DNA from: Knoxdaviesia capensis
Lineage: Eukaryota; Ascomycota; Sordariomycetes; Microascales; Gondwanamycetaceae
Assembly: GCA_001510575.1 (NCBI GenBank)
Contig: LNGK01000008.1
Location: forward strand, 3,064,687-3,128,686
DNA: 64,000 nucleotides
Reading direction: 5' to 3'
Part shown: piece after piece, positions 1 through 10,200 of the stretch
Layout: each line of letters starts with the position of its first letter
Numbering within the stretch: the stretch's first letter is position 1
The notes under the pieces: generated by a model
What the model was told of the DNA's origin: nothing
Databases searched by the model: none
The model's input: the letters and a program-made list of their open reading frames with translations, nothing else
Made by a program: the position numbers and the translations under genes

Positions 1-611
1 CCTCGGTGTCTCTCGTTTTCTCTATTTTCTAGGTAAGAGGTATCTTTGTTGGACTCGCAAGTTGGACGGACATAAGAAAATATAAGTTCAGGGTCTGTCG
101 GTTTAGGGTTAGGGTTAAGATTCCTCCTGCGTCCAGTGTACATGAAGTGTAGAATGTCTCAATGTCGATTGAACAAGATGAGATTCACGTTCTAACGAAG
201 AGAAAACTAATGACTATGTGTCGATGGCCTGTGTATACCACCATACTCTTACCCAGGTCTTGTACATCAGTCATGAGTAACGTCTTATTTCAACATCCGG
301 ATAGCTATCAATCCGAATTACAAAATCACTCTCGACAACAGTCTCTATTAATGCCACAAAGAAGCTTCACAGCGCGAATTGAAATCTAGTTCAATTGATT
401 GACTGATCTAAAATGGCCAATGCTATCAGGCCAGAGTACACACTGAACACAGAACTGTTGACATCCCGGATCATCCCATTGTAACTCCTAAGCAAATGCG
501 ATGCGATCGTGCTGTATAGAACGAGCAACGCAAGGCACGCTGATATTGTAAACCCATCACCAAACTCCAAAATGCAAAGGAACAGAAGAGGGAGAAAAAA
601 AAAGAACAGTA
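1..611. other. Intergenic region downstream of the first gene
   Basis: No supported gene. Open frames here are short and lack any recognisable domain. The right end is the 3' flank of the minus-strand gene ending at 612. A telomere-like element lies at 103-118 and is listed separately. Confidence 0.6.
103..118 (+). repeat. Short interstitial telomere-like repeat
   Basis: Two complete TTAGGG units followed by TTAA. The same 16-mer occurs again at 47370-47385. TTAGGG is the telomere repeat of most filamentous fungi, but this copy is too short to be a chromosome end and genes follow on the inner side. Confidence 0.6.
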
Positions 612-3287
612 TTACCGCCACGCGTCCTTCTCAAACACATCCGTAAGCATCGACCCGCGGGCCTTCTTGCTCGGCTTCGACTCCGGAGCCATCTTATCCA
701 CCTCGGTCTCTAGATCCCATGTATCTAGGAACTCGTGCAGGTTGCCCAGCACCTCCTCGACCACATCCATCGGATCCGGAGATTCCGCCCGGCAGGTATC
801 AGCCTGTGCGGACTCGTCGGCCGCCACTGTCGCCGTAGCCGCCTTGCTGTTGTCCGTCTCCGCGGCGACAAAGGCCTCAGCCATGGCATAGGTAGCGGGA
901 GACGACGGGGTCTGGTCCCCTCCACTGGTCCCCAGCCGGCGCCGAACTGCATCAGTGCGCTTCTTGACGGTGCGGAAGTGTCCCTTGAAGGCCACCTGAT
1001 CGTCACGCGCATCATCCGGCACATCGTCTTCAGGCGGCGGGGACGACGAGCGAGCCACCGCTAGGCGCGTGGGCGTGTCGTCATCACCAGATGCCTGCAT
1101 ACCCGGCAGCGGTGCCCAAGAGACGTGGCGCACAGGGCGTGCTGAGCCGGTGCCACCGGAGCGCCAGGGGTTCTTCTTCAGCACGGACGGTAGGCCCGGT
1201 GTTGAGCTTAGGCGGAACGGCTTGCGCGCGCGAACGGGCGATGGGGAGAGGAAGGTTGAGAAAGATCTCAGAGTAAAGGTGACGGGAGGCTCGGGGGTAG
1301 TCGGCCGCGCGGGGTTGCTCGGGGGGCTCGGGGACGACATGGCGTGCTCTTCAACTGCACCTTCGACTTCTGCGGCCGGAACTCCCGGGGTTTCCGAACC
1401 CGTTGGCGCCTCAGTCGTAGGGTTGGAGACGCCCACAGCAGGGCATGTCGGTTCAGGGGCCTTGTTGACAGTCGGCGGCAGAGGAGAGGCCCATGGGTTC
1501 TGGCTGCACGAGGTCACCGTGTCCAGCGGGTTGGAGATCGCTGGCTGGACCGTCTCTGTCTCAAGAGAGGGGGGCTTGGATTCAGGTGGAGCAGCCACGG
1601 GCTCGTTGGGAGTGTCACAGGCACTCTCGGACGCCCTAGCAAAGTCCGGAGACAACTGTGGAATGGACGTATCGACATGGGTTTCATCCGGAGGAGACAA
1701 AATAACAGCGAATTCGGCAGGTTCGTCAGTGTCGGGAATAGGGACTTGGCTCTTATGCTTGGTCGAGACGGGGCTTTCCGTGATATGGGAAATCTGCGAA
1801 CTAAACGGACTGGAGACTGCGTTTGCCAATGACGTCTGAACATGGCGGGCTGCATTGGCGGCCGGAGAAGCCAAGTGGATGATCTGCTTCACAATGCCGT
1901 ACAGAGCCCCAGTGGTATCCGAAATCTTTCCCTGCGACGCAGACTCTTCGGGAAGGGACACGATAGGGGCATCATCTTCATCTTGACTGTCAACATCCAT
2001 AGCTTCAGGCGAGGGAGCGACAGCGACATCGGCGGGGACGTCATTCTTGGTTGGGGTCACACTTTCGGTAGGAGTCTGGTCCTTGGCAGGGGCTTCATCC
2101 TTAGGAGAAGTGTGGTCGCGAACATCACGAGCCGGAGTGGTGTGCTCGTTGAGAAGGATACTAATGTCGGCTGGGCCGGGTGTAGATGCAGAGTCATGAC
2201 TAACGCTGCCATCCATGTCGATATCCTCAGGATTAATGGTGCTGTTACGGAGAGGCGACGGGCCGGGCAGGTTGGTGTCGGGCTTCTGGCGGCGTCTCCG
2301 GAAGCAGAAGCTATCATCTTCCTCGGTGCTCCCTTGCTCGCCGGTACTGATGCTATCAACATCGGTCGGGGTGGAAATAGTCGGGACATTGCTGATAGGC
2401 TTCGAAGGAACAGGCGAGGACGGTAGCATGGCTAGCTTTCGGGGTTGGGATAAAGAAGAGAGTTCAAGGGGGTGGTCTGTGACAGTAGTATCTGTTCCGG
2501 TGATATCTTGGATACTCGGGGAACCGGCAGTGGAAGCTTCCGCCTGTTGAGGAGTTCCAAGGGGTACAGCAGAGTGTCGTGAAGCTGACGGAGACGGAGA
2601 CAATGCCTGGAAGCTGGAGCTATGAATGGCTACATGTGAGAGTCGTCCCAAAGAGCTTTCGGGATTTTGAGTAGAGTTTTGTTGACGTTTAGGAGCGGAT
2701 TTCTCAGAGACAGAGGCCGGAATCTCGTCTCTGAAAGTCTTCTTAACACCGTGTCCGCCATCGGTGCGTTGGCGTTTATTATCCGACCGCTTCATCAACC
2801 ACTCGGAGCCCCGTGCACGTTTAAGAGTCAGGGAAGCGGTGGAAGCCGATGGAGCCGGGTTCGGCATCCAGAATGAGTCGCTGTTGACAGCGGACACAGT
2901 CAAAGCGTCTCTCCAGAGACAAACACGCTCGGCGGCGTCCTCGTCAAGGAACGGGTGTGACGAAATCTCGGCCTTGTTTAGGCTTTCCGGGCTAGGGAGG
3001 TAGCATTGTGGAGGCGGAGGTTTCGACGCAAGGATAGGAGACTTGCCGGCATCGGAGTACGAAGCGGCGGCTCGGAATCGGGTCTGGCCGTTGGCAGTAA
3101 GCTCGGCAAGTGGGACCGGGGCCGAAGGGAGACGAGTCGAGGATATGGAGGTCGAGACATGCCACGGGTTCTTAAAGCCGGAGGACTCCTCGAATGGGCC
3201 GCGAAGGGTGGCGGTCATGATGTATGGAACATGGCCCTGGAGGAATCTCCGACCGGCCTCCTCAATTCTCTCAGTGCTGAGTTCCAT
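612..3287 (-). CDS. Hypothetical 891-residue disordered protein with NPW motifs
   Basis: Single-exon frame from an ATG at 3287 to a stop at 612. I do not recognise a domain. The N-terminus (RFLQGHVPYIMTATLRGPF, residues about 14-32) looks like a folded or conserved segment; nearly everything after residue 60 is Ser/Pro/Thr/Glu-rich and probably disordered. The tripeptide NPW recurs at residues 40-42, 597-599 and 706-708, each in a different basic or polar context, which suggests short linear binding motifs. Basic patches such as KRARGSEWLMKRSDNKRQR (about residues 155-173) could be nuclear localisation signals. No signal peptide or membrane segment is visible. It is divergent from the gene at 4190 with 0.9 kb between them. 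The coding call is supported by length and the intact frame; function is unknown. Confidence 0.8.
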   Translation of the reverse strand: MELSTERIEEAGRRFLQGHVPYIMTATLRGPFEESSGFKNPWHVSTSISSTRLPSAPVPLAELTANGQTRFRAAASYSDAGKSPILASKPPPPQCYLPSPESLNKAEISSHPFLDEDAAERVCLWRDALTVSAVNSDSFWMPNPAPSASTASLTLKRARGSEWLMKRSDNKRQRTDGGHGVKKTFRDEIPASVSEKSAPKRQQNSTQNPESSLGRLSHVAIHSSSFQALSPSPSASRHSAVPLGTPQQAEASTAGSPSIQDITGTDTTVTDHPLELSSLSQPRKLAMLPSSPVPSKPISNVPTISTPTDVDSISTGEQGSTEEDDSFCFRRRRQKPDTNLPGPSPLRNSTINPEDIDMDGSVSHDSASTPGPADISILLNEHTTPARDVRDHTSPKDEAPAKDQTPTESVTPTKNDVPADVAVAPSPEAMDVDSQDEDDAPIVSLPEESASQGKISDTTGALYGIVKQIIHLASPAANAARHVQTSLANAVSSPFSSQISHITESPVSTKHKSQVPIPDTDEPAEFAVILSPPDETHVDTSIPQLSPDFARASESACDTPNEPVAAPPESKPPSLETETVQPAISNPLDTVTSCSQNPWASPLPPTVNKAPEPTCPAVGVSNPTTEAPTGSETPGVPAAEVEGAVEEHAMSSPSPPSNPARPTTPEPPVTFTLRSFSTFLSPSPVRARKPFRLSSTPGLPSVLKKNPWRSGGTGSARPVRHVSWAPLPGMQASGDDDTPTRLAVARSSSPPPEDDVPDDARDDQVAFKGHFRTVKKRTDAVRRRLGTSGGDQTPSSPATYAMAEAFVAAETDNSKAATATVAADESAQADTCRAESPDPMDVVEEVLGNLHEFLDTWDLETEVDKMAPESKPSKKARGSMLTDVFEKDAWR

Positions 3288-4189
3288 TATGATAGGCAGG
3301 TTGGGTTAAGGGGAACAGAAGGGATGATGAGTTGAACCTTGAAAGAGAACAATCAATTGATGGAAGATTGAGAAAGATAAATCAATGGTGAGATAAGAGC
3401 TTCAAAGGGAGAGGAAGAGAGAGCTCCAGTCTCCGTTTAAGGAGGAGGATGCCCTCAACTACCGAAGAGTCCTAGCAATTCCCTCGTTTGCTGTCATCCA
3501 CTGGCCGATGTCATGGGTGGAACACACTTAAATTAACACTGAGAAGGGGAAAATATTTGCAGATTTCCATGGAAATTCACTGATGGTTTAGAAACGACCA
3601 AGAGTGAGAAAACGACGTAAGGAGAGAAATTGAGCCCCAGTATAGGAAAAAGAGTGAGAGACAGGGAAAAGTCTTGAACATGAAGCAAAAGGTAGTCTCC
3701 GTGCAACGAGTGGGTCCACTTTACGCGACTTCTGCCTGGGGAGACGCGATTTGCGCTTTACGCGTTTAGCGGCTGTTCCCACTGCCTGTGCCTGTACTGA
3801 CCTTCACAGCCATGTCCACTATGGGCACATACATATAGTATGTAGCATGTTAAGCATATCATTACTCCATATATACCCTTATGTGGAAGATGTATTTTCA
3901 TTTTGAGTTATTTATATATCGAGGGGTGGTACCTAGGGATAAAAGTGCAGTATAGGGACGGGGAGACTTAACCCTTAATCACGGCCATATCATGGCCTAG
4001 ATGGATGGAAGTGATTATGATTTTGGGAGTAAATATAAGGAAAAAAGAGCTGCTACTAGAAATAGATAAATATCACCATTCCTCTAAGCCCTAAAGCATA
4101 GATATCTATTTGAGAGCACAAGGTAAATACAACAAATACCACTAAAGTCTCTTTTCACGGAGTTTGTTTTCCTATAAATACGGAACAAG
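3288..4189. other. Divergent intergenic promoter region
   Basis: About 0.9 kb between two outward-facing genes, so it should contain both promoters. The half nearer 4190 is AT-rich and holds a TATA-like element. No RNA gene or further coding region is seen. Confidence 0.6.
4173..4180 (+). promoter_or_regulatory. TATA-like element
   Basis: TATAAATA lies only 10 bp before the first ATG (4190) but 88 bp before the second in-frame ATG (4268). If it is a working TATA box, the transcript would start after 4190, which favours translation from 4268. Confidence 0.4.
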
Positions 4190-6262
4190 ATGCTAGATTT
4201 TTGTTCTGAGTTATTTTCCTCCGCCAACCTCCTCATACCTGCAAATCTGGGTGAAAGTGCAGATCCGATGGCAGACGAAGGAATTGGGGTTGTTACCCAG
4301 AAGCAGATTCTGGACTACCAGGCAATCTCGACATTGCTCTCTGTTACAAATGGTTTGGCTGTTGAAGTGAAAACTGCTAACAAACGCACCGAGAAGACCA
4401 AGCACAACACTAGTTTTTTTGTACACCTCTGCGCATCCAGCATTGCAACGCTGCTAGTCCGACATCATGAAATCGCAACGGTTTCTATTCCTGCTGGAAA
4501 ACAGACAATTCTGGTATCATTCGCCAGCAATGACCCTTCGAACGGAACGAATCCTAACCCCGGCCAGGATGGATTTACGATTCCGGGACCGATCGGCGAA
4601 CTTGTGATGGATTACGAGACGCGACATACATCGGCCCAGGACTGGATGTTTGATTATTCGGTCCCGATATACATTCTCAAGAGTGTCAAGCCAGGACGGT
4701 CGCCGGGTACCTACTATGTCGACATTTCAGACGCCGAACATGCCGCAAATATCATTACGCTGCTACGCAGAAGCTGGGAAGCGGCATCGCACAAAAAGAA
4801 CGTGGAACGTGCAATTCGGCGCGCCATGCACAACGTCTCCCAGTACGTTATGCTATCGTCAATCGAGAAGATGCATATGCGGCTGCATCAGGACGAGATT
4901 TTGAGCCTGAGCTTTCTGTCTGCATTGACCTCAGACATTCCGGTGGGGCCCTCTGTCTCCAAGATCCCGCCGCCAAAGCTGACCCCGACCGACATCGGGC
5001 GTATCCGTAGCATCGTTGCGCACATGCGCGAGTGCAAGTGCGCGACCCTCTCGGATGCCGATTTGACCAAATGGTTTGAGCAACCCAACTGGCTGGATGG
5101 GGTGGGCCGTGGATATTTCCATGGGCTTGTCAACAGTCTCGTTTCCCGAAGCATTACATACATCGACGATCTCGCTCGTGCAAAGCACAAAGCACTGATG
5201 CAACAGTTGCGCATCATTGAGCAAGACCCAGACGACTTGATCGACAAGTCAGAAATTCTCAACTTGGCGGAACTTGCGGACAAGGTATTGAGTACTGTTT
5301 CCGCTCTGTCAGCCATTGTGAAATGGCTTCGCCCCCTGCTGGAATGGCACCTCCAGGAATTGGACGCTATGCAGAAGCTGAAGCTTGTGGAAAACATTCC
5401 GGAGAAGGGCAAAGATACCCAAACCATCGGAGCCAACATGGCCGATACCCGGCTCTTCAAGAATCTCAACCTTGATGGTGATATGAAGTATGGCAAGCAG
5501 AAACCAGCACTGGTCCTGCCTGGTATTGAGCATCGTGATCTTGAGGCAGTGACTAAATCAAGCTGGGCACAGGGTGCGCTCATGTTTCTCGATCTCCTCA
5601 CGGCCTACCCTCATGCATTGACGAGCATATGTCGCACCATTTCCCCGCCGCCTCGCCAGATGGGGGTGGTGTCTTCGATCCTACTCAAAGCAGACGTCAA
5701 AGTGTTGACATTTTCTCCGAGACAAGCACACGTGTCTTCGCACCTATGGGCCATGCTTTCGGATGTGTGCTCAACACACCTTGGCATGAGTGAGGACCGT
5801 TTGGATTCTGTGGCTAGCTGGTTTGAAGTTAACGGTGGGATCAACTTCGAGAGCGAGCGCATGACAGTGCACAACCAATACCATAACCAGATGGTTCAAT
5901 CTTCTCTTCGAGTTGTTCCGGTTTTGCTCGAGCATATAGGGAGAATGGGTCAACAGACCGGTGCGGGTGAGGAACTGCTACCGGAGGCTGTGCTCAGCAG
6001 ACTGGAGAAAGAAAATATCACCACCTCGGAGACATATCGGTGCTGTTCATCGTGCGACAACTTCTTCAACTTCAGATGCAAGTCTGGTGTTGCTCGAGAT
6101 CTAGCGTGGCATAAACGCCCCCGCGAGCACTGGACCCCGTGCAGCCTGCCGCCGTGGCTTCTCACCGACGCTGCAGACTTCATGATGCAGAAAGCTATTG
6201 ACGCTCTGATTGCTCGAATCAAGCTGATCGAGAAGAGAGCGATCGCGACTGGAACAGAGTGA
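4190..6262 (+). CDS. Hypothetical protein, 690 residues, with C-terminal Cys/His cluster
   Basis: Intact single-exon frame. The longest reading starts at ATG 4190; an alternative Met at 4268 (MADEGIGVV, residue 27) is attractive because a TATA-like box sits just before 4190. I recognise no named family. The protein is mostly globular with alternating helical stretches (about residues 190-460) and little low complexity, unlike its neighbours. Near the C-terminus a cluster C618, C619, C622, C630, H641, H647, C651 could bind a metal such as zinc (inference from spacing only). No signal peptide or membrane helix is apparent. It is followed by 1 kb of noncoding DNA and then a same-strand scaffold gene, with no sign of a shared function. 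The gene is probably real given its length and amino-acid composition; the function is unknown. Confidence 0.8.
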   Translation: MLDFCSELFSSANLLIPANLGESADPMADEGIGVVTQKQILDYQAISTLLSVTNGLAVEVKTANKRTEKTKHNTSFFVHLCASSIATLLVRHHEIATVSIPAGKQTILVSFASNDPSNGTNPNPGQDGFTIPGPIGELVMDYETRHTSAQDWMFDYSVPIYILKSVKPGRSPGTYYVDISDAEHAANIITLLRRSWEAASHKKNVERAIRRAMHNVSQYVMLSSIEKMHMRLHQDEILSLSFLSALTSDIPVGPSVSKIPPPKLTPTDIGRIRSIVAHMRECKCATLSDADLTKWFEQPNWLDGVGRGYFHGLVNSLVSRSITYIDDLARAKHKALMQQLRIIEQDPDDLIDKSEILNLAELADKVLSTVSALSAIVKWLRPLLEWHLQELDAMQKLKLVENIPEKGKDTQTIGANMADTRLFKNLNLDGDMKYGKQKPALVLPGIEHRDLEAVTKSSWAQGALMFLDLLTAYPHALTSICRTISPPPRQMGVVSSILLKADVKVLTFSPRQAHVSSHLWAMLSDVCSTHLGMSEDRLDSVASWFEVNGGINFESERMTVHNQYHNQMVQSSLRVVPVLLEHIGRMGQQTGAGEELLPEAVLSRLEKENITTSETYRCCSSCDNFFNFRCKSGVARDLAWHKRPREHWTPCSLPPWLLTDAADFMMQKAIDALIARIKLIEKRAIATGTE

Positions 6263-7286
6263 TGATGAGCGCAAGAGGAGGACAAAGGCAGAACGACCGC
6301 GACGCTAACTTTAGATAGAATCGACACTTCAAGACTTCTTAATGTGTCCCATATCTCTGCTTAGCGCAATGCAATGAGTTCCGTTTGATGCCCATCGTCA
6401 ATTTCGTGATCTGACTGACGTCAAGAAGAAGTCTGTAACAGGCGCCTGGTACACGGCTGTTCCGCGCTTGACTGGTGTTTCCATGGCAACGCCACGCGTA
6501 AAGTGGCAGATCTGTGGCGCTTGTGCGCGCTTGATTTCCCACCATAGATCTGCCGGAATTAACCCAGCACTTTTCCTCGCCTACTCCCGGGGCGTAGTCG
6601 CGCTAGTCTCTATCGGGTAATTTGTGTTTACATCTCCAATTTACAGCCAATTAGAGGTTGCCGTCTCTGTTTTCACACGCGTTTTGCTTGTATCGGTTGC
6701 TCTTTCCTCCAACTTCTCACCAACATTCATCCCACTCTCGCACAAAATAATTGTGAAGGAATAATAAACCAGAATAACATCGACTTCGCTCTCGAAGCTC
6801 TATCCCTTCATTTTTCTCTCGTTCATTTTTGTCTCTCATTATTTTTCTTCTCTTCTGTCCAGCAACTCTATCTTTCAATTCCTCCAAATTCTTATCAGTA
6901 CGGTTATCCCGAGATATTCTTTCGTTTCTTTGGTTCCTTGGCTCTTGTATGTCTGGCTCTGCGCGATCATCTTTGGCATCCTGAGATCTGGTATCATGTG
7001 TTGGAAGTGTTGCTGACTGTGTGTTTGGCTCATTGCCTCGGCTCTAACTCTGCAGCTGTCTCGAGTGTCTTTCAATCTTCGGAAATAAACAAACGCTTCA
7101 GTATCAATCGACCGTGTTTGTTGTTACCCACCAACTTTCTGTTTTCGGGTTACAGTTGCAGTTCGGCCAATTCTTCTTCCTTCTTCATTCTCACCGAATT
7201 ACCGCGAATATCACGAACCCTTCTTTCGTCTATTCTTATCACGTCTCTTCTCATCAGCCTCACCTGCGCAACCGACACGACGCGCA
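6263..7286. other. Intergenic region and probable long leader of the LRR scaffold gene
   Basis: About 1 kb. Two CCAAT pentamers lie near 6635 and 6649, typical of sites for the CCAAT-binding complex. From about 6710 to 7286 the sequence is strongly pyrimidine-rich on the plus strand, as in fungal 5' leaders, and has several upstream ATGs in short frames. No gene is seen. Confidence 0.5.
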
Positions 7287-10200
7287 ATGGCTCACCAAGC
7301 GTGGCTCGATTCTCTATCTGAGGATTGGGTATCGCAGCCTCCCTCCGCCGATGTCTCTCTGCTTCCCTCCGATTCGCCTCAACAGTCGCCCCCGAGCCCC
7401 CCCGAGAGTACCCAGCCCTCAAACGCGAAGAAGCCCGCAAGCCGCTTGCCTGTGCCTATTACTAGTGGGGCACTGCGCAGCCCACTTGTTGGTGCCGCTG
7501 ACCGAAATGCTAGTAGCATTCTGGCTGATCGCAGCCCGAACATCTCTAATATACCAACCAAAGCGCGCCGGAAATCACGACTGAGCGATGAGCAGCCCCT
7601 AGCTAAGCCCGGCCGGACTGTATCAAACAGCACTGATATGCGCGCAGCTTCGACAGGCACTACAAATTCGGTGGTTCACAATACTGTGGCCCGCCAGAGC
7701 CCGGGCTCCAACCGAGGAAAATACAAGGGTGACACTCCCGAATGGCGCCGTCGACTCCTCCGGGGCGAGGTGGCCTACGGAGAGCAACGCGACCTGTTTT
7801 GCTCGGCAGCTGCGGAGGGTCTAGAGAGCATTTTCAGACCGCCCGAGCCTGTGCGCCAATCCATTGAAGAGGAGGAGGCCGAAGATGACTTCAACGACGA
7901 CAATGCTTCACGAGCCCGCTGTGAAACCACTCTTCCCTCCAGCCCCCCTCTATACAGTCTTCGCCTGCGTCGAGATGGCCGCATAACTAGAGAATTTGAC
8001 GAGTCTCTCGAGCAAGGATATGACGAACCAAGTCCCAGCCCCAGCCCAAGGCCAGATATCGCTAAGAAGAGCATGCGCTATGTTACCAATTCTCCCTCAG
8101 ATGCCGATACGAGTCTTCGCGAACATTCGCAAGTCTCGCCCGAAGTTCCCGCCCCCAGCAAGCGTGCCCTTGTCACCCGATCCAGCAAGGAGATGTTCGA
8201 ACTTGATGCCGGCGTCGATGCTGTCCGCAAAGCCAGTAACCAAAGTGTGATGCACAACGAGGACTTCAGCCCTATCGTCATGTCCCCCACGAAGAATAAG
8301 GAGGGAAAGATTGAGTTCGCTCCCATGGATCTGCCCGCAAAAACGCTTGTGGAGCGCCTAGACAACCTGCGCCTGAACCAGGTGTTGATGGACAAGACTG
8401 CGAGCCCGGCTGTCCTGAACGAGGCTCTGGAAGGTTTCAAGATGGATGATACGTCCTTCAACCCTGATTCCACTGGCCAGTTCGCGCGTCTTGGTGGATT
8501 CTTAAATACGCGCCGGGGTGGCCGTTCTGATGAGGGATCGTTCCGTGAACGGTTGCTCAGTCCTGGTGACAGCTCAGAGATGCTTCCCGAGGAGTCTCTT
8601 CAAGCCAGTACACCCAAACGCCCGCCTTCCATCCGCCTCAACTCACAACGCTTCCCGAGCGATGAGACTGACCCTGCTGCCAATAACACCCAGCCTGAAG
8701 AGGATGAGCTGGTGCAAGCTCAGGTGCCCACTACTCCCAAGAGCCCACACCACCCTGTGCCGACTCTCGGAAAACAGGACTCTGGAAGTCCGCTGAAGCT
8801 CTTTGGCCCATATGACACCTTCACCAACCAGATGCTCGTCCGGCGCATCAGCCAGTTTGAGGCCCAGATGTCTGCGTCGCCCTCCGACACGTCCCGGGAC
8901 ATGGCTGTCGACACCACGTCTCAGTCTCACCTTAAAGAGGGCTTTGTTGTGTCTTCAAGGCCACAAAAAGGTTACCAGGGCAAACGGGATGGTACCGATC
9001 CGCGTGCGCAGATGACCACTTTTGGCGAGGGAGACTTGGAGGGATTCGAATTTAGTGGAGAGGGATCTGTTATTGCCGGATCTCCCGACTCGCCCCCTGC
9101 CCGTCCGTATGGACACCGTTCTGCTCCAAGTGCTGAATACAGTCCTGATGACGACCACGAGCGCATCCGCCGCCGCCAAACCCGCAAGTCGTCCCAGGGC
9201 CGGTCGCGTGTGTTGTCCGGCTCTAGCGCTGGAGGAGACACTGGCGACCTGCAAAACCATCGTCTTCGCGCAAGCGTCAATGACCAGCACTGGGTGGGCA
9301 CTCCGGAAGCTGACAGCAGCCCCGATTCGAAACGCCCCCGAGCATCCCCATCCAAGTACCCCACGCCGAAGCGTCGTCGTACCCTTCACCGATCCGATAT
9401 AGACCATGGCCGGGATGGCGCGGTTATTGATTCTCATGTGCAAATGCAGAACGTTCTTGGAAAGAAGCGCACTCCTGAGCTTAGACCAACGGCGGGGGGG
9501 CAGCTGGCCGCGGTGATCGACAGCCATCCTCGGCCGCGATCGCCGACCCCTAGCGAGAGATCATCCGTGATTCGTGAACAGCATCCGTTTGATCCCGAGA
9601 GCAGCACCAACACCCGCCCTGCCGGTACTACTTCCAAGCAATCCCCGCTACGCAACATGGCCATTCCCTTTTCCGCAAACACTAGCGCTGTCGGCCAGGG
9701 ACTATCGACGGACCGCAAGCCCTCCATCCTCACACAGGATTATGTAGATGAAGCTGTCAAGGTTCTCGCGATGCTTCGGAACCGCGGCCGCTTCCCTGCT
9801 GGACTGGAGAGTGTTCAGGAATCCAACGGAGAGGCTGGCATTCAGGCACGCGCGGAAGAGCCGGAAGCCGCGCCGGCTGATGCCTACGATGTTGGCGGAG
9901 ATGCATCAAGCGAAGATTCGTTCCAGGAGCCGTTTTCGCGGCCACCTAGTCGTGAGGGCGGAGGCCCCTTGTTGCGCCGCGTGCCTCAACGCCAGGAAGA
10001 CCCCGAGATTCTGGATAGACTGAAGAAGTACCAGGAACTCAGTGATATGGGCGATATCATTTCTTCGTCAGTCCGGTCTGTGAGTGCTGCCCAGGAAGCA
10101 ATACGCGCCGAACGAGATATGATGAACCAGATTCTTGAGACAGTGGCACGAGACCAACAGGCCCACGAGAGAATCAGTCTCTCTGATCTCCCTGCCGATG

